Shown here: piece by piece, positions 49,706 through 58,777 of the stretch | How the letters are laid out: the number at the start of each line of letters is the position of its first letter | Position numbering within the stretch: the stretch's first letter is position 1 | Assembly: GCA_017506865.1 (NCBI GenBank) | Contig: JAFCMP010000112.1 | Coordinates: forward strand, 682,001-746,000 | From: Tribonema minus | Lineage: Eukaryota > Sar > Xanthophyceae > Tribonematales > Tribonemataceae | Direction: 5' to 3' | Length of the DNA stretch: 64,000 bases | Position numbers and translations under genes: made by a program | The notes under the pieces: generated by a model | Seen by the model: the letters and a program-made list of their open reading frames with translations, nothing else | Database searches by the model: none | What the model was told of the DNA's origin: nothing

Positions 49706-50077
49706 TCAACGTAGTCGCCCTTCGACCGTGATATCGAACATAGTCAGTGAGTGACCGCACGAGGGAGGTGTCCTCAATGCAGCGTTGATCGTGTTGTGTA
49801 TCCGCTTCGTGCTGCTCGTGTGCATCACATGCTCGCGCATCAGCCCGAGCACATACGCCTCAAATCTACAAAGCTGCCTGCTGAAAGCAGTATCTACATC
49901 CTCGTCTTCAGGTGTCAATGGATACACTGCTTTAAAGTAGTTCTCCAGCTCTCTCCTCAGCATATCCACGTGCGTGCGCCAATCATCGCTCTCCCTCATC
50001 TCATCGCTCTCGAAATAGCTCATGTGGTGCTTCAGCTCCACCTTCAGGGCGTGCCATGCGCCCATGGCCTCGTCCAT
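49706..50077 (-). CDS. Unrecognised virus-like protein, 123 residues
   Basis: ATG at 50077 (the frame is open to 50128 but only from GTG). It is helical and acidic with a His-Met-Ser-Tyr-Phe-Glu-Ser segment, and it is intronless. Upstream on the minus strand (50137-50175) two copies of GAATCTTT flank TATAAATAAATA, a plausible promoter. It is convergent with the transposon border at 49682. Confidence 0.5.
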   Translation of the reverse strand: MDEAMGAWHALKVELKHHMSYFESDEMRESDDWRTHVDMLRRELENYFKAVYPLTPEDEDVDTAFSRQLCRFEAYVLGLMREHVMHTSSTKRIHNTINAALRTPPSCGHSLTMFDITVEGRLR

Positions 50078-50134
50078 TGCTCGGCAGTGTATTGTCACAG
50101 TCGTTAGTTGTGTAATAACTCTGTCCACAATTTG

Positions 50135-50178
50135 TTCAAAGATTCGTGTATTTATTTATAAAAGATTCGCGAACTCGA
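50135..50178 (-). promoter_or_regulatory. Putative promoter: two GAATCTTT boxes around TATAAATA
   Basis: On the minus strand: CGAATCTTTTATAAATAAAT, then ACACGAATCTTTG. It lies 60-100 bp upstream of ATG 50077 and directly after the stop of the SPRK gene. The octamer recurs near other virus-like genes and within the satellite unit. Confidence 0.45.
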
Positions 50179-50331
50179 TTAGAGACCGAAACGGCGCATC
50201 GTCAGACGGCTCTTGGGCGTCGTGCTCTTCCTGGTGCTCTTGCGGGGAGACTTGCCCTTGCGTGGGCTCTTGCCCTTCCTCGGGCTCTTGGCCTTGCGCG
50301 GGCTCTTGCGGGGGCTCTTGATGAACGGCAT
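50179..50331 (-). CDS. Small basic SPRK-repeat protein, 50 residues
   Basis: ATG at 50331, TAA at 50179-50181. After Met-Pro-Phe-Ile-Lys it consists of seven near-repeats of Ser-Pro-Arg-Lys or Ser-Thr-Arg-Lys, ending Met-Arg-Arg-Phe-Gly-Leu. About 40% of residues are Lys or Arg. Ser-Pro-Arg/Lys motifs bind the DNA minor groove in histone tails and protamine-like proteins, and small basic proteins of this sort occur in virions of giant algal viruses. The gene is intact, with an AT-rich upstream region (50340-50385). A DNA-condensing virion protein is the best guess. It lies between the genes at 49706 and 50381, all on the minus strand. Confidence 0.7.
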   Translation of the reverse strand: MPFIKSPRKSPRKAKSPRKGKSPRKGKSPRKSTRKSTTPKSRLTMRRFGL

Positions 50332-50380
50332 GACTGTTTTCTTTGGTCGGGTTGTATAACCTTACACCAATATTTTTTTG

Positions 50381-51115
50381 TTACAGAATGGCGTCAACGA
50401 TTCCTTTCTCTAGACACACCTCTGCCGAGAACCACTCGTCGTTTGCCAGGACCTCGTCAATCTCCGACACGTTCATCACCGTGCGGGTCTCGTAGATTTT
50501 ACGAATCATGGCCATGAAGAGGTCCATGTTCGCGAGCTGCTCCTGGACTTCGGCGAACTTGCCGGAGGCGCTGGCCGAGAGCTGATGGAGCATCATGAGC
50601 GAGTTGGCGTAGGCATACCGGCGCGCGCACGATACGCTGATGAGGGTCGCGGCGCTCGCTGCGTACCCGTCAATGTACGAATCTACGGGTACGGGGTTTC
50701 GGGTGATGAAATCCACCACCCCGAACGCCGGCATCAAGGCGCCGCCGGGACTCTGGATGTGAAGCTCGATGTGAGGCAGCTCGGACATTGACAGCGCGGC
50801 GCCCAACTGTTTGATCTCGGCGGTCGCCTCCCCGATGAATCGCCTCAGGGCCGCACACGACTCTGTAGTGACCTCCGAGTAAAAGTAGATTCGGTTGTTG
50901 GTTCGCTTGATCATGGCTTGGCCTCCGAAATCGGAGTCATCCGCTGAGGCTTTCGATGGAGATGTCGTCGCCACAATCGCGTTGCCTACGAGTGACGCGC
51001 CGCCGTACCTGATGAGGGCAATCCTGCTCATCCGCGGGAACAGAGTCATTACAAACGCATTCGTGCACGCCACAGCGGGGCACGCCAGCAGCGCGATGAG
51101 CCTGGTCGACACCAT
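50381..51115 (-). CDS. ClpP-like serine protease with N-terminal hydrophobic segment
   Basis: 244 residues, ATG at 51115. Residues ~5-27 are hydrophobic, a signal peptide or anchor, or an organelle-type leader. The ClpP core starts near 72: Asn-Arg-Ile-Tyr-Phe-Tyr-Ser-Glu, then Gln-Ser-Pro-Gly-Gly, catalytic Ser near 154 in Gly-Tyr-Ala-Ala-Ser-Ala-Ala, His near 177 in Met-Met-Leu-His-Gln, and a C-terminal Ala-Glu-Val-Cys-Leu-Glu-Lys-Gly-Ile-Val-Asp typical of ClpP (Ala-x-Glu-Ala-x-x-x-Gly-Ile/Leu-x-Asp). ClpP-like proteases are found in several giant algal viruses, where they may process structural proteins. The catalytic Asp cannot be fixed by eye. It is intact and lies between the SPRK gene and the coiled-coil gene. 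Confidence 0.88.
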   Translation of the reverse strand: MVSTRLIALLACPAVACTNAFVMTLFPRMSRIALIRYGGASLVGNAIVATTSPSKASADDSDFGGQAMIKRTNNRIYFYSEVTTESCAALRRFIGEATAEIKQLGAALSMSELPHIELHIQSPGGALMPAFGVVDFITRNPVPVDSYIDGYAASAATLISVSCARRYAYANSLMMLHQLSASASGKFAEVQEQLANMDLFMAMIRKIYETRTVMNVSEIDEVLANDEWFSAEVCLEKGIVDAIL

Positions 51116-51314
51116 CTTTTGTGAGTCAGTAACATTTAAATTGTGAGCAGCGGAGCGCGTCCGACGTCTAAATTGTAAGCGGGTGCAAACTTTGATCTGT
51201 CACTCTCTGTCAAGGACACCCAGATTGAAGGAGCGTGACAGAACACGGACTGAAGCCACACGAAGATCTCACCGATGTCAAACATTTTGGTTCAAACACA
51301 CACGCACATTTTAT

Positions 51315-51539
51315 TTACGTGTTGAAATACGAGCCGCACCCTTCTACCGCAACGCCGTTTTCCATTCCATCATCCACGCATTTCTTCGGGGTGTTCGCCG
51401 GGGTCGGTGGTGCTGCCGCAGCCGTGGCGACGTCCACATCGTTCTTGCGCCCGACCACACGCATCAGCCATCCCAACGGCGTGTTGTTGGCGCCGGGATG
51501 AGACCGGGGCAGGCTTGGTGCGTGTCTGGAAGTGTCCAT
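51315..51539 (-). CDS. Possible small protein, 74 residues
   Basis: ATG at 51539, flanked by AT-rich stretches on both sides (51297-51320 and 51540-51585). The product has a Pro/Arg-rich start, an Ala/Pro-rich centre and two Cys. No family; it is listed because base composition changes sharply at its ends, as with the better-supported genes here. Confidence 0.35.
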   Translation of the reverse strand: MDTSRHAPSLPRSHPGANNTPLGWLMRVVGRKNDVDVATAAAAPPTPANTPKKCVDDGMENGVAVEGCGSYFNT

Positions 51540-51606
51540 CTTATTGAAAGACCTTGTAATACATGACAAACATATTTTTTGTAGCACCCGGACCACACTA
51601 GCCGGT

Positions 51607-54600
51607 TTACCGGCGAAGAGATGTTCTTAGCGCCGTTATCTGACGGTTCTTCTCATCCATGGCGTCTTGTTTCGTTTGTACATCGTTTGTGAACGTTTGC
51701 ATGATGCTTCTGATCCTGGCCTCGCACGCGGCATTGTCCTCCGCTGTCTTGGTTGCTATGGCGTCATTGCACGCGGCGACCACCTCTGCTTCTTTCCCCT
51801 TGATGGCCACGTCGCATTCGGACACGCACTTCGCGTTGATCTCAGTTTCCTTTTGCCGCACGGCATTCTGAATGGCCGCATCGCACTGCGCCTTTGCGGC
51901 CCTAGCCTCGTCATCCTTCAGCTGGACTGCCTGCTGTAGCTGTTCAATGCTCCCGTCCTTCTGCTGCACGGCATTCTGAATAGCCGTGTTGCACTCTGAC
52001 ACGCACTTGGCGTTGATCTCGGTTTCTTTTTGCCGCACGGCATTCTGAATGGCCGCGTCGCACTGCGCCCTCATGGCCGTGAGCTCGCCATCCTTCTGTG
52101 TGACTGCCTGCTGAAGCTGCGCGATGCCACCATCCCTCTGCTGGACTGCCGCGTCGCACTTCGTCCTCATGGCCGTGAGCTCGCCATCCTTCTGCGTGAC
52201 TGCCTGCTGAAGCTGCACGATGCTACCATTCCTCTCTCGTACGGCCGCGTCGCACTTCGTCCTCATGGCCGTGAGCTCGCCATCCTTCTGTGTGACTGCC
52301 TGCTGCAGCTGTGTGATGCCACCACCCCTCTCTTGTACGGCCGCGTCGCACTGCACCCTCATGGTCGCGAGCTCGCCATCCTTCTGTGTGACTGCCTGCT
52401 GAAGCTGCGCAATGGCACCGTCCTTCTGCTGCACGGCATTCTGCACGGCCTGTTGGGCGGCCGCCTGGCACTGCGCGCTGGCGGCAGCGAGCTCCGCTTC
52501 CTGCTGCTGGATCAGCTTTTGCAGACTGACAATCTCCCCGTCCTTCTGCTGCACGGTCGCATCGAGGGCGGCGAGATCGGCCCCGTGGCGCTGGACCACC
52601 TGCTGCAGCTGTGCGATCTCTTCACCCTTTTGCCTCAGCGCCTCGGCGGCTCCTTGCAGAGACTGTTTGTACGTAACCTCTCGTTCGAGCGCCTTCGCCA
52701 TCGCGGTCTCGCACTGTAGCAGACCCCCCTTCGCTTCGTCCGCCCGTCTGATGTGCTACTTCAAATCAGCTTGATGCTGATCAACAGTTTGGACTAGCGT
52801 GGAGGTCAACGATGAAATCTCTTGGTCCTTCGCTTCTATTTCTGCCTTGACGTGCGCGAGCTCAGCGGTAATCCGCACCAGCGTGTCGTGCCCCAGGGTG
52901 TTATCAGCGCTGCAGGACGCCAGAGAGAGCGCGCAATTATGAGCTTTGCGCTGCGCATCGGACTCAGCGACCTGGCATGCCTGCAGCTGCAGGTCGAGCG
53001 ACGCAATCTGTTGTACCTTAGCAGCCACATCTCCGCTCAATGCGGCTATCTCAGCGTTGAGATCCTGTCGCTGGGTGCTGCACTCATCTGATACCCGCTG
53101 CCGTTCGGCGTTGGCTCTCTCTAACGCGTCATTGGCACGCTGTAGCTCCGCGGCCGAAGCATTCCTCTGCGCCACCGACTGTTGCAGCACGCGTGATACA
53201 TCTTGCAAGAACTTGGTGCTCTCGACCCATCTGTCATACACATCGCCAATCGGCTTGCCCTCATTCATGATGGTCACAATCTCTTGGTCGAGCTGTCCGA
53301 CCACGTTTTGACGTTCATCGATCTGCTGCTGGAGCGCCGCTATGCTCGATGAAAGACGCGCCACGTCCTTGTCCCTGGCTGCCGTCTGCTCGCTGACCCG
53401 CTCGAAGGCTTCATCAGCGGTGCGCCCCCGTGCTCGAGGTCGGAAACCTGCTGTCTCAGGCCTGCCATCTGCCTCTCCAGATCCGTCTTTGCAGCGTGGC
53501 ACGCTTCGATACGTTGGACCACTTCATCTGTAGGCAGCGACTCTGAAGCCAACAACGCGCCAGACGTATCAGGGGTCACACGCGCCCCACCTTGTGAGCT
53601 CTCCTTCAACCGATCGTACTTGCGCTGTAGTTTGAGGTAGGCTGTATCATCTTGATCAGTCTTATGCTCCAGAGCAGTGAGCTTCGCGTCCAAGTCGGCT
53701 TTATCTGCCACCAAAGCGGCATGCAGAGCGTCTAGAGCGCCCTTGTCCTGAGTTGCCCGTTTAAGGTCTTGCACGGCAGTGTCCGCTGCCTGCTCCTTGA
53801 GAGCCTTGATCTGGTCGCCGTCGCCCTGCACTGTGGACCGTGCGGACGCGAGCTCAGCGGAGCATGTGTCACGCGCCGCGGTGACTTCAGCCAGGTCCTG
53901 TGATACCATGGCGCTGCTGTCGCGCAACTGTTGAATCGCACCATCGAGGCTCGTTCGCGCCTCCGAACACTCATCAATGCGCCTGTTCAGATTGTGACGC
54001 TCTGCCACCATCTGTCCCTGGTAATCATGGAAAGCTCTGTCGCGCTTGCCTGTCTCCGCCTTGCAGTACGCTTGGCTGATCGCCAACTTCCCTTGAAGGT
54101 CTTGGACCGCCTGTTTCATTCGTTCGAGCGCACTGTCTCTGTCTCGTATATCACTGGCGGAGCGCTGCACATCGGCTTGAAGGGCGCTGACTAGGGTGGA
54201 AAGGTCCTGCTTCTGGTAAGTCAGCGCCTGCATAGCGGTGGCGGCCTCCTGAGCCTTTGCCTGCAGCGCGTCATCTCGCTCCTGATTCTTCTGGGCGATC
54301 GTCGTCTGCATGGCGGTGGCGGCCTCCTGAGCCTTTGCCTGCAGCGCGACATCTCGCTCCTGATTCTTCTGGGCGATCATCGTCTGCATGGCGGTGGCGG
54401 CCTCCTGAGCCTTTGCCTGCAGCGCGACATCTCGCTCCTGATTCTTCTGGGCGATCGTCGTCTGCATGGCGGTGGCGGCCTCCTGAGCCTTTGCCTGCAG
54501 CGCGTCATCTCGTTCCTGATTCTTCTGGGCGATCGTCGTCTGCATGGCGGTGGCGGCCTCCTGAGCCTTTGCCTGCAGCGCGTCATCTCGCTCCTGATTC

Positions 54601-55712
54601 TTTTGGGCGATCGTCGTCTGCATGGCGGTGGCGGCCTCCTGAGCCTTTGCCTGCAGCGCGTCCTCTCGCTCCTGATTCTTCTGGGTGATCATCGTCTGCA
54701 TGGCGGTGGCGGCCTCCTGATTCTTCTGGGCGATCATCGTCTGCATGGCGGTGGCGGCCTCCTGAGCCTTTGCCTGCAGCACGTCCTCTCGCTCCTGATG
54801 CTTTTGGGTGATCATCGTCTGCATGGCGGTGGCGGCCTCTGAGCCTTTGCCTGCAGCGCGTCCTCTCGCTCCTGATTCTTCTGGGTGATCATCGTCTGCA
54901 TGGCGGTGGCGGCCTCCTGTGCCTTTGCCTGCAGCGCATCCTCTCGCTCCTGATTCTTCTGGGTGATCATCGTCTGCATGGCGGTGGCGGCCTCCTGAGC
55001 CTTTGCCTGCAGCGCGTCCTCTCGCTCCTGATTCTTCTGGGTGATCATCGTTTGGCGGCCTCCTGATTCTTTTGGGCGATTATCATCTGCATGGCGGTGG
55101 CGGCCTCCTGAGCCTTTGCCCGCAGCGCGTCATCTCGCTCCTGATTCTTCTGGGCGATCGTCGTCTGCAATGCGGCAGCGGCCTCCTGGTCCTTTTTCAC
55201 CGCCAACGCCTGCAGAGCGGCCTGCATGGCGGTGGCGGCCTCCTGGTCCTTCTTCACCTCCAACGCCTGCAGAGCGGCCAGCAGGCATCGTCTCGCTCCT
55301 TGTCCTTATCAGCGGTCAACTGTTTGATATCATCGGCCATCTGTTTCTGTAACCTCGTCGCGTCGGCAGCGGACTGTACGGTCCTTCCGAAACCGCGCTT
55401 CAGGCAGTCCTTGTGCTTTCTATCGACGTCTGCAAAGTCTTTTGCCAGGGCTTCATGTAAATTATCAAGCTCTTTCATGTACTTCTTGATGGCCAACACT
55501 TCCGCCTCCGTGTCGGGCGCCATATCGAGGTCCTGCCACGTGTCCGGCTCCCTTGGATCGAAGGCATCGCGCTGCCAGTGTTGAAGTGTTTGAGGTTGAG
55601 CGGCGTCTATGGCGGACCGCACCGCCGCGGTCCGCTGGCCCCCCCAGTATTTAGGTTTATGGGGCGGGTGCCATTGAACCCAAGACATGGTTGTGCATAC
55701 ACATGTGCTCAT
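51607..55712 (-). pseudogene. Very long coiled-coil protein gene, decayed (about five lesions)
   Basis: ATG at 55712 begins a ~150-residue unique head (Trp/Pro-rich, then helical). After this the protein is coiled coil almost throughout. Frames change near 55.26, 55.05, 54.82 and 53.4 kb, and an in-frame TAG lies at about 52,756; each piece continues the same heptad style, so all belong to one gene of ~1,350 residues. 54.24-55.2 kb holds about 12 tandem 78-bp (26-residue) repeats of the type Ala-Thr-Ala-Met-Gln...Gln-Lys-Asn-Gln-Glu-Arg. 51.9-52.5 kb holds 96-bp (32-residue) repeats with Gln-Gln-Ala-Val-Thr-Gln-Lys-Asp-Gly. A fibre or scaffold role is possible. Some lesions lie in the repeats and could be assembly errors. 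Confidence 0.75.
54243..55260 (-). repeat. 78-bp coding minisatellite in the coiled-coil gene
   Basis: Copies of GGCCTCCTGAGCCTTTGCCT (plus strand) recur every 78 bp at 54243, 54321, 54399 and on, with shortened units near 54720 and 55050. Three of the frame changes of the gene fall at irregular units. Confidence 0.9.
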
Positions 55713-55725
55713 TAAAAAAAGCGTT

Positions 55726-56262
55726 CTAAGCGTGATCAGGTTCAATTAACATGGCGCAAGCCTCTAGGTGCAGACGCCGTCCCATGGCGCCGCTCTGCCA
55801 TCGTTGAATGTCTTGGTGTTGCAAGTACATGGACCTTGCTTTACAGAACGACTCCAGCATGTGCAACAGTTCGAGGTGCGATGTGGCGGAGCGCGACCTG
55901 GGGTCCACCAGCAGGCCGTGCACGCTGACTATGACGGGCCGGCCGTTACGGGGCTCACTCACACGGTAGAGAACTGCATGAGATAGCACCTGAGCGGATG
56001 CATCGAATAGGACGCTTGCGGCGCACGCATCATCCGCCAAATTGTCCAAACACCACACCTTGGCGTCACCGAATTCGCGCACGACGTCTTCGGGTACACC
56101 TCCGACAACACAATCACTCTGGAGGCGCGCAAAATGTCTGATGGCTGAGCGTTTGTCCATGCCGAACAACTCGTACTTGGTTTCGGGGACCTTGCCGATC
56201 AGGTACGAGGAGCAGCCATGCAGCACGAGCACAGCCAATGACAGTGACACTGACGCCTTCAT
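55726..56262 (-). CDS. Secreted or lipid-anchored protein, possibly GNAT-like
   Basis: 178 residues, ATG at 56262. Residues 1-20 form a signal peptide with a Gly-Cys-Ser-Ser lipobox-like end. The C-terminal half (Pro-Val-Ile-Val-Ser-Val-His-Gly-Leu-Leu-Val-Asp-Pro-Arg-Ser-Arg, then a long helix and a strand) has the spacing of a GNAT acetyltransferase fold, but the acetyl-CoA loop is not clear. It ends 14 bp before the ATG of the coiled-coil gene, which suggests joint expression. The gene is intact. Confidence 0.5.
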   Translation of the reverse strand: MKASVSLSLAVLVLHGCSSYLIGKVPETKYELFGMDKRSAIRHFARLQSDCVVGGVPEDVVREFGDAKVWCLDNLADDACAASVLFDASAQVLSHAVLYRVSEPRNGRPVIVSVHGLLVDPRSRSATSHLELLHMLESFCKARSMYLQHQDIQRWQSGAMGRRLHLEACAMLIEPDHA

Positions 56263-56448
56263 TCGCTAATACTATATGTTCAACATAAAATGCAGGTAGT
56301 ATTGTTTCCGCGCACGCCGCCTTACATGTACGAATGGACACCAGTTTTTTGTTTGATCAAATTTGAAATTGAACTTTTTGTTCAAAAATTCATGAATCTT
56401 TTTTTTTACGGTAATTAGGCAAGACATCATGAAATCACAACCCTAGTC

Positions 56449-56583
56449 ATGGTCATCAGCGAGCAAGCAGCAGAGAACGCAGCGAGGGCGCTCACGTACA
56501 ATCCTACTGAGGCAGCGTTGGCGAGGAAGGACCCCAACATTGGCTTCACCAGGGATAATACCGTCCTCGTGTGCAGAATCTAA
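56449..56583 (+). CDS. Possible 44-residue peptide or gene remnant
   Basis: It follows an AT-rich tract with AATCTTTTTTTTTACGG at 56395. The frame is open for 44 codons, Ala/Glu-rich then Asp-Pro-Asn-Ile-Gly-Phe-Thr-Arg. No family. It could be the start of a lost virus-like gene, since the sequence after it is of a different, low-complexity type. Confidence 0.3.
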   Translation: MVISEQAAENAARALTYNPTEAALARKDPNIGFTRDNTVLVCRI

Positions 56584-57467
56584 GAAGACGGTTACACTGC
56601 GGAGAAACACGCTATCCTACAGGCTTGGTGCCGCCTGTACCAGTAAACAGGTTGCCCGACGACGGCCGCTACAGTTCGACGGCTCGGCCTAGTGTCGCCT
56701 AATAGAAGTGCATCAACAGGACTTCTTGCATCCTGCTGCTTCCCTGCCCCCTGCTGTCTGCTCTCTGCTACCTGCCTTATGCTGCTGCTGCTGCTGCTGC
56801 TCCCTGGCGCATCCCTGTCCTCCTGTCCTCTGCCCCATATAGGCTGAGTTGAAGTTGGACGGCGATTTGGGCCTCCAGAACGCGTCATGAGTGACGTGAA
56901 CGCATCATGCGTGACGGATGAGCGGACATTTGCACTCCAACTCTTTTCATCAGCACGAGACACAATCACACAGTAATGAGGGTAGGCTGACATGAGCATG
57001 TGGCCACCACTGCCAGAGCAACGACGGCTGGAGGGGGAGCGCAGGGGTCCACCTTCACCACCAAACCAACAGACTGAGTCAGGTCAGCACCATTGAATCA
57101 ATCGGAGGTGTGGCGGTGCCAGCATGAGCTGTTGCAATAGCAGCACCAGCAGAAACAGCAGCAGCAGCATTTCAGCAGCACCAACAGAAACTGCAGCAGC
57201 ATCACACACGTCCCTCATTTGCAGCAGCCCTTGCAGCAGCACCAGCAGAAACTGCAGCAGCATCAATTCAGCAGCACCAGCAGAAAACTGCAGCAGCAAC
57301 AAGTCCTCCATTTGCAGCAGCACCATCAGCAACTGCGGCACGGGCAGAGGAAAGCTGCTGCTGCAGTCACCAACAGGTGATTCACCATTCACAGAGCAGC
57401 AGCTGATGCACCACCCCCCATTGCCCCTGTCCTCACAGAGCCGGAGCCACCACCACAGCAGCAGCTC
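56584..57467. other. Low-complexity region with (CTG)n / (CAG)n tracts; no gene recognised
   Basis: CTG runs near 56779-56803 and CAG-rich sequence at 57125-57330 keep several frames open. It might in part encode an N-terminal extension of the next gene, but composition alone explains the frames. Confidence 0.45.
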
Positions 57468-58445
57468 ATGGGGGAGGAGAGAGGGGCTCAGCGCGTGCAG
57501 CTGCCTCCCCCAGCGCCGGCGCACAAGCCGGCCGTGCAGGCGCCGGTAGCCCGTCCGTCGCCGTCGCCGCGCGCCAAGGCCACCAGTGTGTGGTCGTCGG
57601 CCAAGTACAGGACCACCAACGGCGCCAAGATCAACGGCGACAGGGCGCAGAAGATGAGGGACGACATGGCGCACGGTCAGCGGGTGAGGAGCGATAATGC
57701 GGCGGCGGCAAAGGCGTACCGCCTCACGAATAAAGCGGCGATCAAGGAGCGGAGGGTGGAGAAGCGGCGGAAGGACTCGGAGTGGGCTGCCAAGGAGGGG
57801 AGCAAGGTGAAGGAGGCGAGGCGCAAGGTGACGCCGCATCTCCTCGGCTGGTTTGAGGCGGCGCAGTGCGGTGAGATGGGGCGGGGGGTGGTGGCCAGAT
57901 GTGCCATAAAGAAGGGGACGATGCTGCCGCTTGCTGCGGTTGCGATCCGAGAGGCGCACGGGCAGGACGGGAGCTATCAGTTAGATTCGGCTTTCATTTC
58001 GGTGAATGCTGTTTCTTGGGATACGGTCACGGTAGATGGGGTCGTGTTCGACGCGCACCCCAAGCTCCTGCGGGGCAGGGTGCACCAGTCGTGGGCGTTG
58101 GCCAGCTACATTAACGAGGCGCGCCTCAACGCAGACGTCAACTGCGAGCTTTTCCCGGCACCGCACAACACGGCGGACGACATCACGACGGCGTACAGAA
58201 TGGGGTCCGTGATTTTGGGGGCGTGGATGATCGTCACGAGGGACGTGGCGGAGGGCGAGCAGCTGCTGACGCACTACGGCACCGGCTACACCAGGGAGGG
58301 GTACAAAGTACAGAGACGTATCAGAATGCCGGCGTCCGACCACCAGTTCGGTTTGGATGTGCTGGCGCAGTTGAAGGCGCGACGCATCGCGTTCAATGTC
58401 ACAGAGCCGTGCCGCGCATTTGCCTTCAGCGCGGTGGCCGTGTAG
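57468..58445 (+). CDS. SET-domain protein (putative protein lysine methyltransferase), virus-like
   Basis: 325 residues from ATG 57468. The N-terminal ~125 residues are basic and Pro/Lys/Arg-rich. The SET domain starts near 134: Gly-Glu-Met-Gly-Arg-Gly-Val-Val-Ala, then Ala-Leu-Ala-Ser-Tyr-Ile-Asn-Glu-Ala...Asn-Ala-Asp-Val-Asn-Cys (the Asn-His-Ser-x-x-Pro-Asn region, with Asn-Glu-Ala in place of Asn-His-Ser). It then has Ile-Val-Thr-Arg-Asp-Val-Ala-Glu-Gly-Glu-Gln-Leu-Leu-Thr-His-Tyr-Gly, the usual end motif. The post-SET zinc site is absent. SET proteins of algal viruses methylate histone H3 and silence host transcription; that role here is inference. The replaced Asn-His-Ser residues may lower activity. 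Confidence 0.75.
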   Translation: MGEERGAQRVQLPPPAPAHKPAVQAPVARPSPSPRAKATSVWSSAKYRTTNGAKINGDRAQKMRDDMAHGQRVRSDNAAAAKAYRLTNKAAIKERRVEKRRKDSEWAAKEGSKVKEARRKVTPHLLGWFEAAQCGEMGRGVVARCAIKKGTMLPLAAVAIREAHGQDGSYQLDSAFISVNAVSWDTVTVDGVVFDAHPKLLRGRVHQSWALASYINEARLNADVNCELFPAPHNTADDITTAYRMGSVILGAWMIVTRDVAEGEQLLTHYGTGYTREGYKVQRRIRMPASDHQFGLDVLAQLKARRIAFNVTEPCRAFAFSAVAV

Positions 58446-58519
58446 GCCAGAGCACTTTTTTCCAAATAAAACATGTGTCATTGATCTGCAAGTGTGAGTC
58501 CGCACTCGAGGTTTTCTGC

Positions 58520-58690
58520 GCGCTTGTGAAGCTTGTGAAGCTTTTTACCCCAAACAGTTTTCATAGCCTGACCTCGCTTCTTAAGGTACGGCGCTCGCCA
58601 GATTTTCACAAGTGTTGAAAAATGCTGGTTCATTTCCTGACGAATGAAGGTGAACATTGTGTGTTGATGTGTAGCCCCAGCACGTCGTAA
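58520..58690 (-). repeat. Diverged unit of the 205-bp satellite family
   Basis: In minus orientation: CCCCAAACAGTTTTCATAGC, GGTACGGCGCTCGCCAGATT, ACAAGTGTTGAAAAATGCTGG, GAAGGTGAAC. Landmark order is as in the satellite, with many changes. It lies between the SET and helicase genes. Confidence 0.7.
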
Positions 58691-58777
58691 CACCCTGTCG
58701 CCGGGGGCTGTCAACGGGCAACGTCTCGCAAACTGTGTTGAAAAATATACATATGTCATGTATTAGAACGAATTGTA

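Noticed and set aside
57084-57959. Minus-strand 291-codon frame opposite the SET gene
   Set aside because: Leu-rich text produced by CAG/CTG repeats and by the complement of the SET gene.
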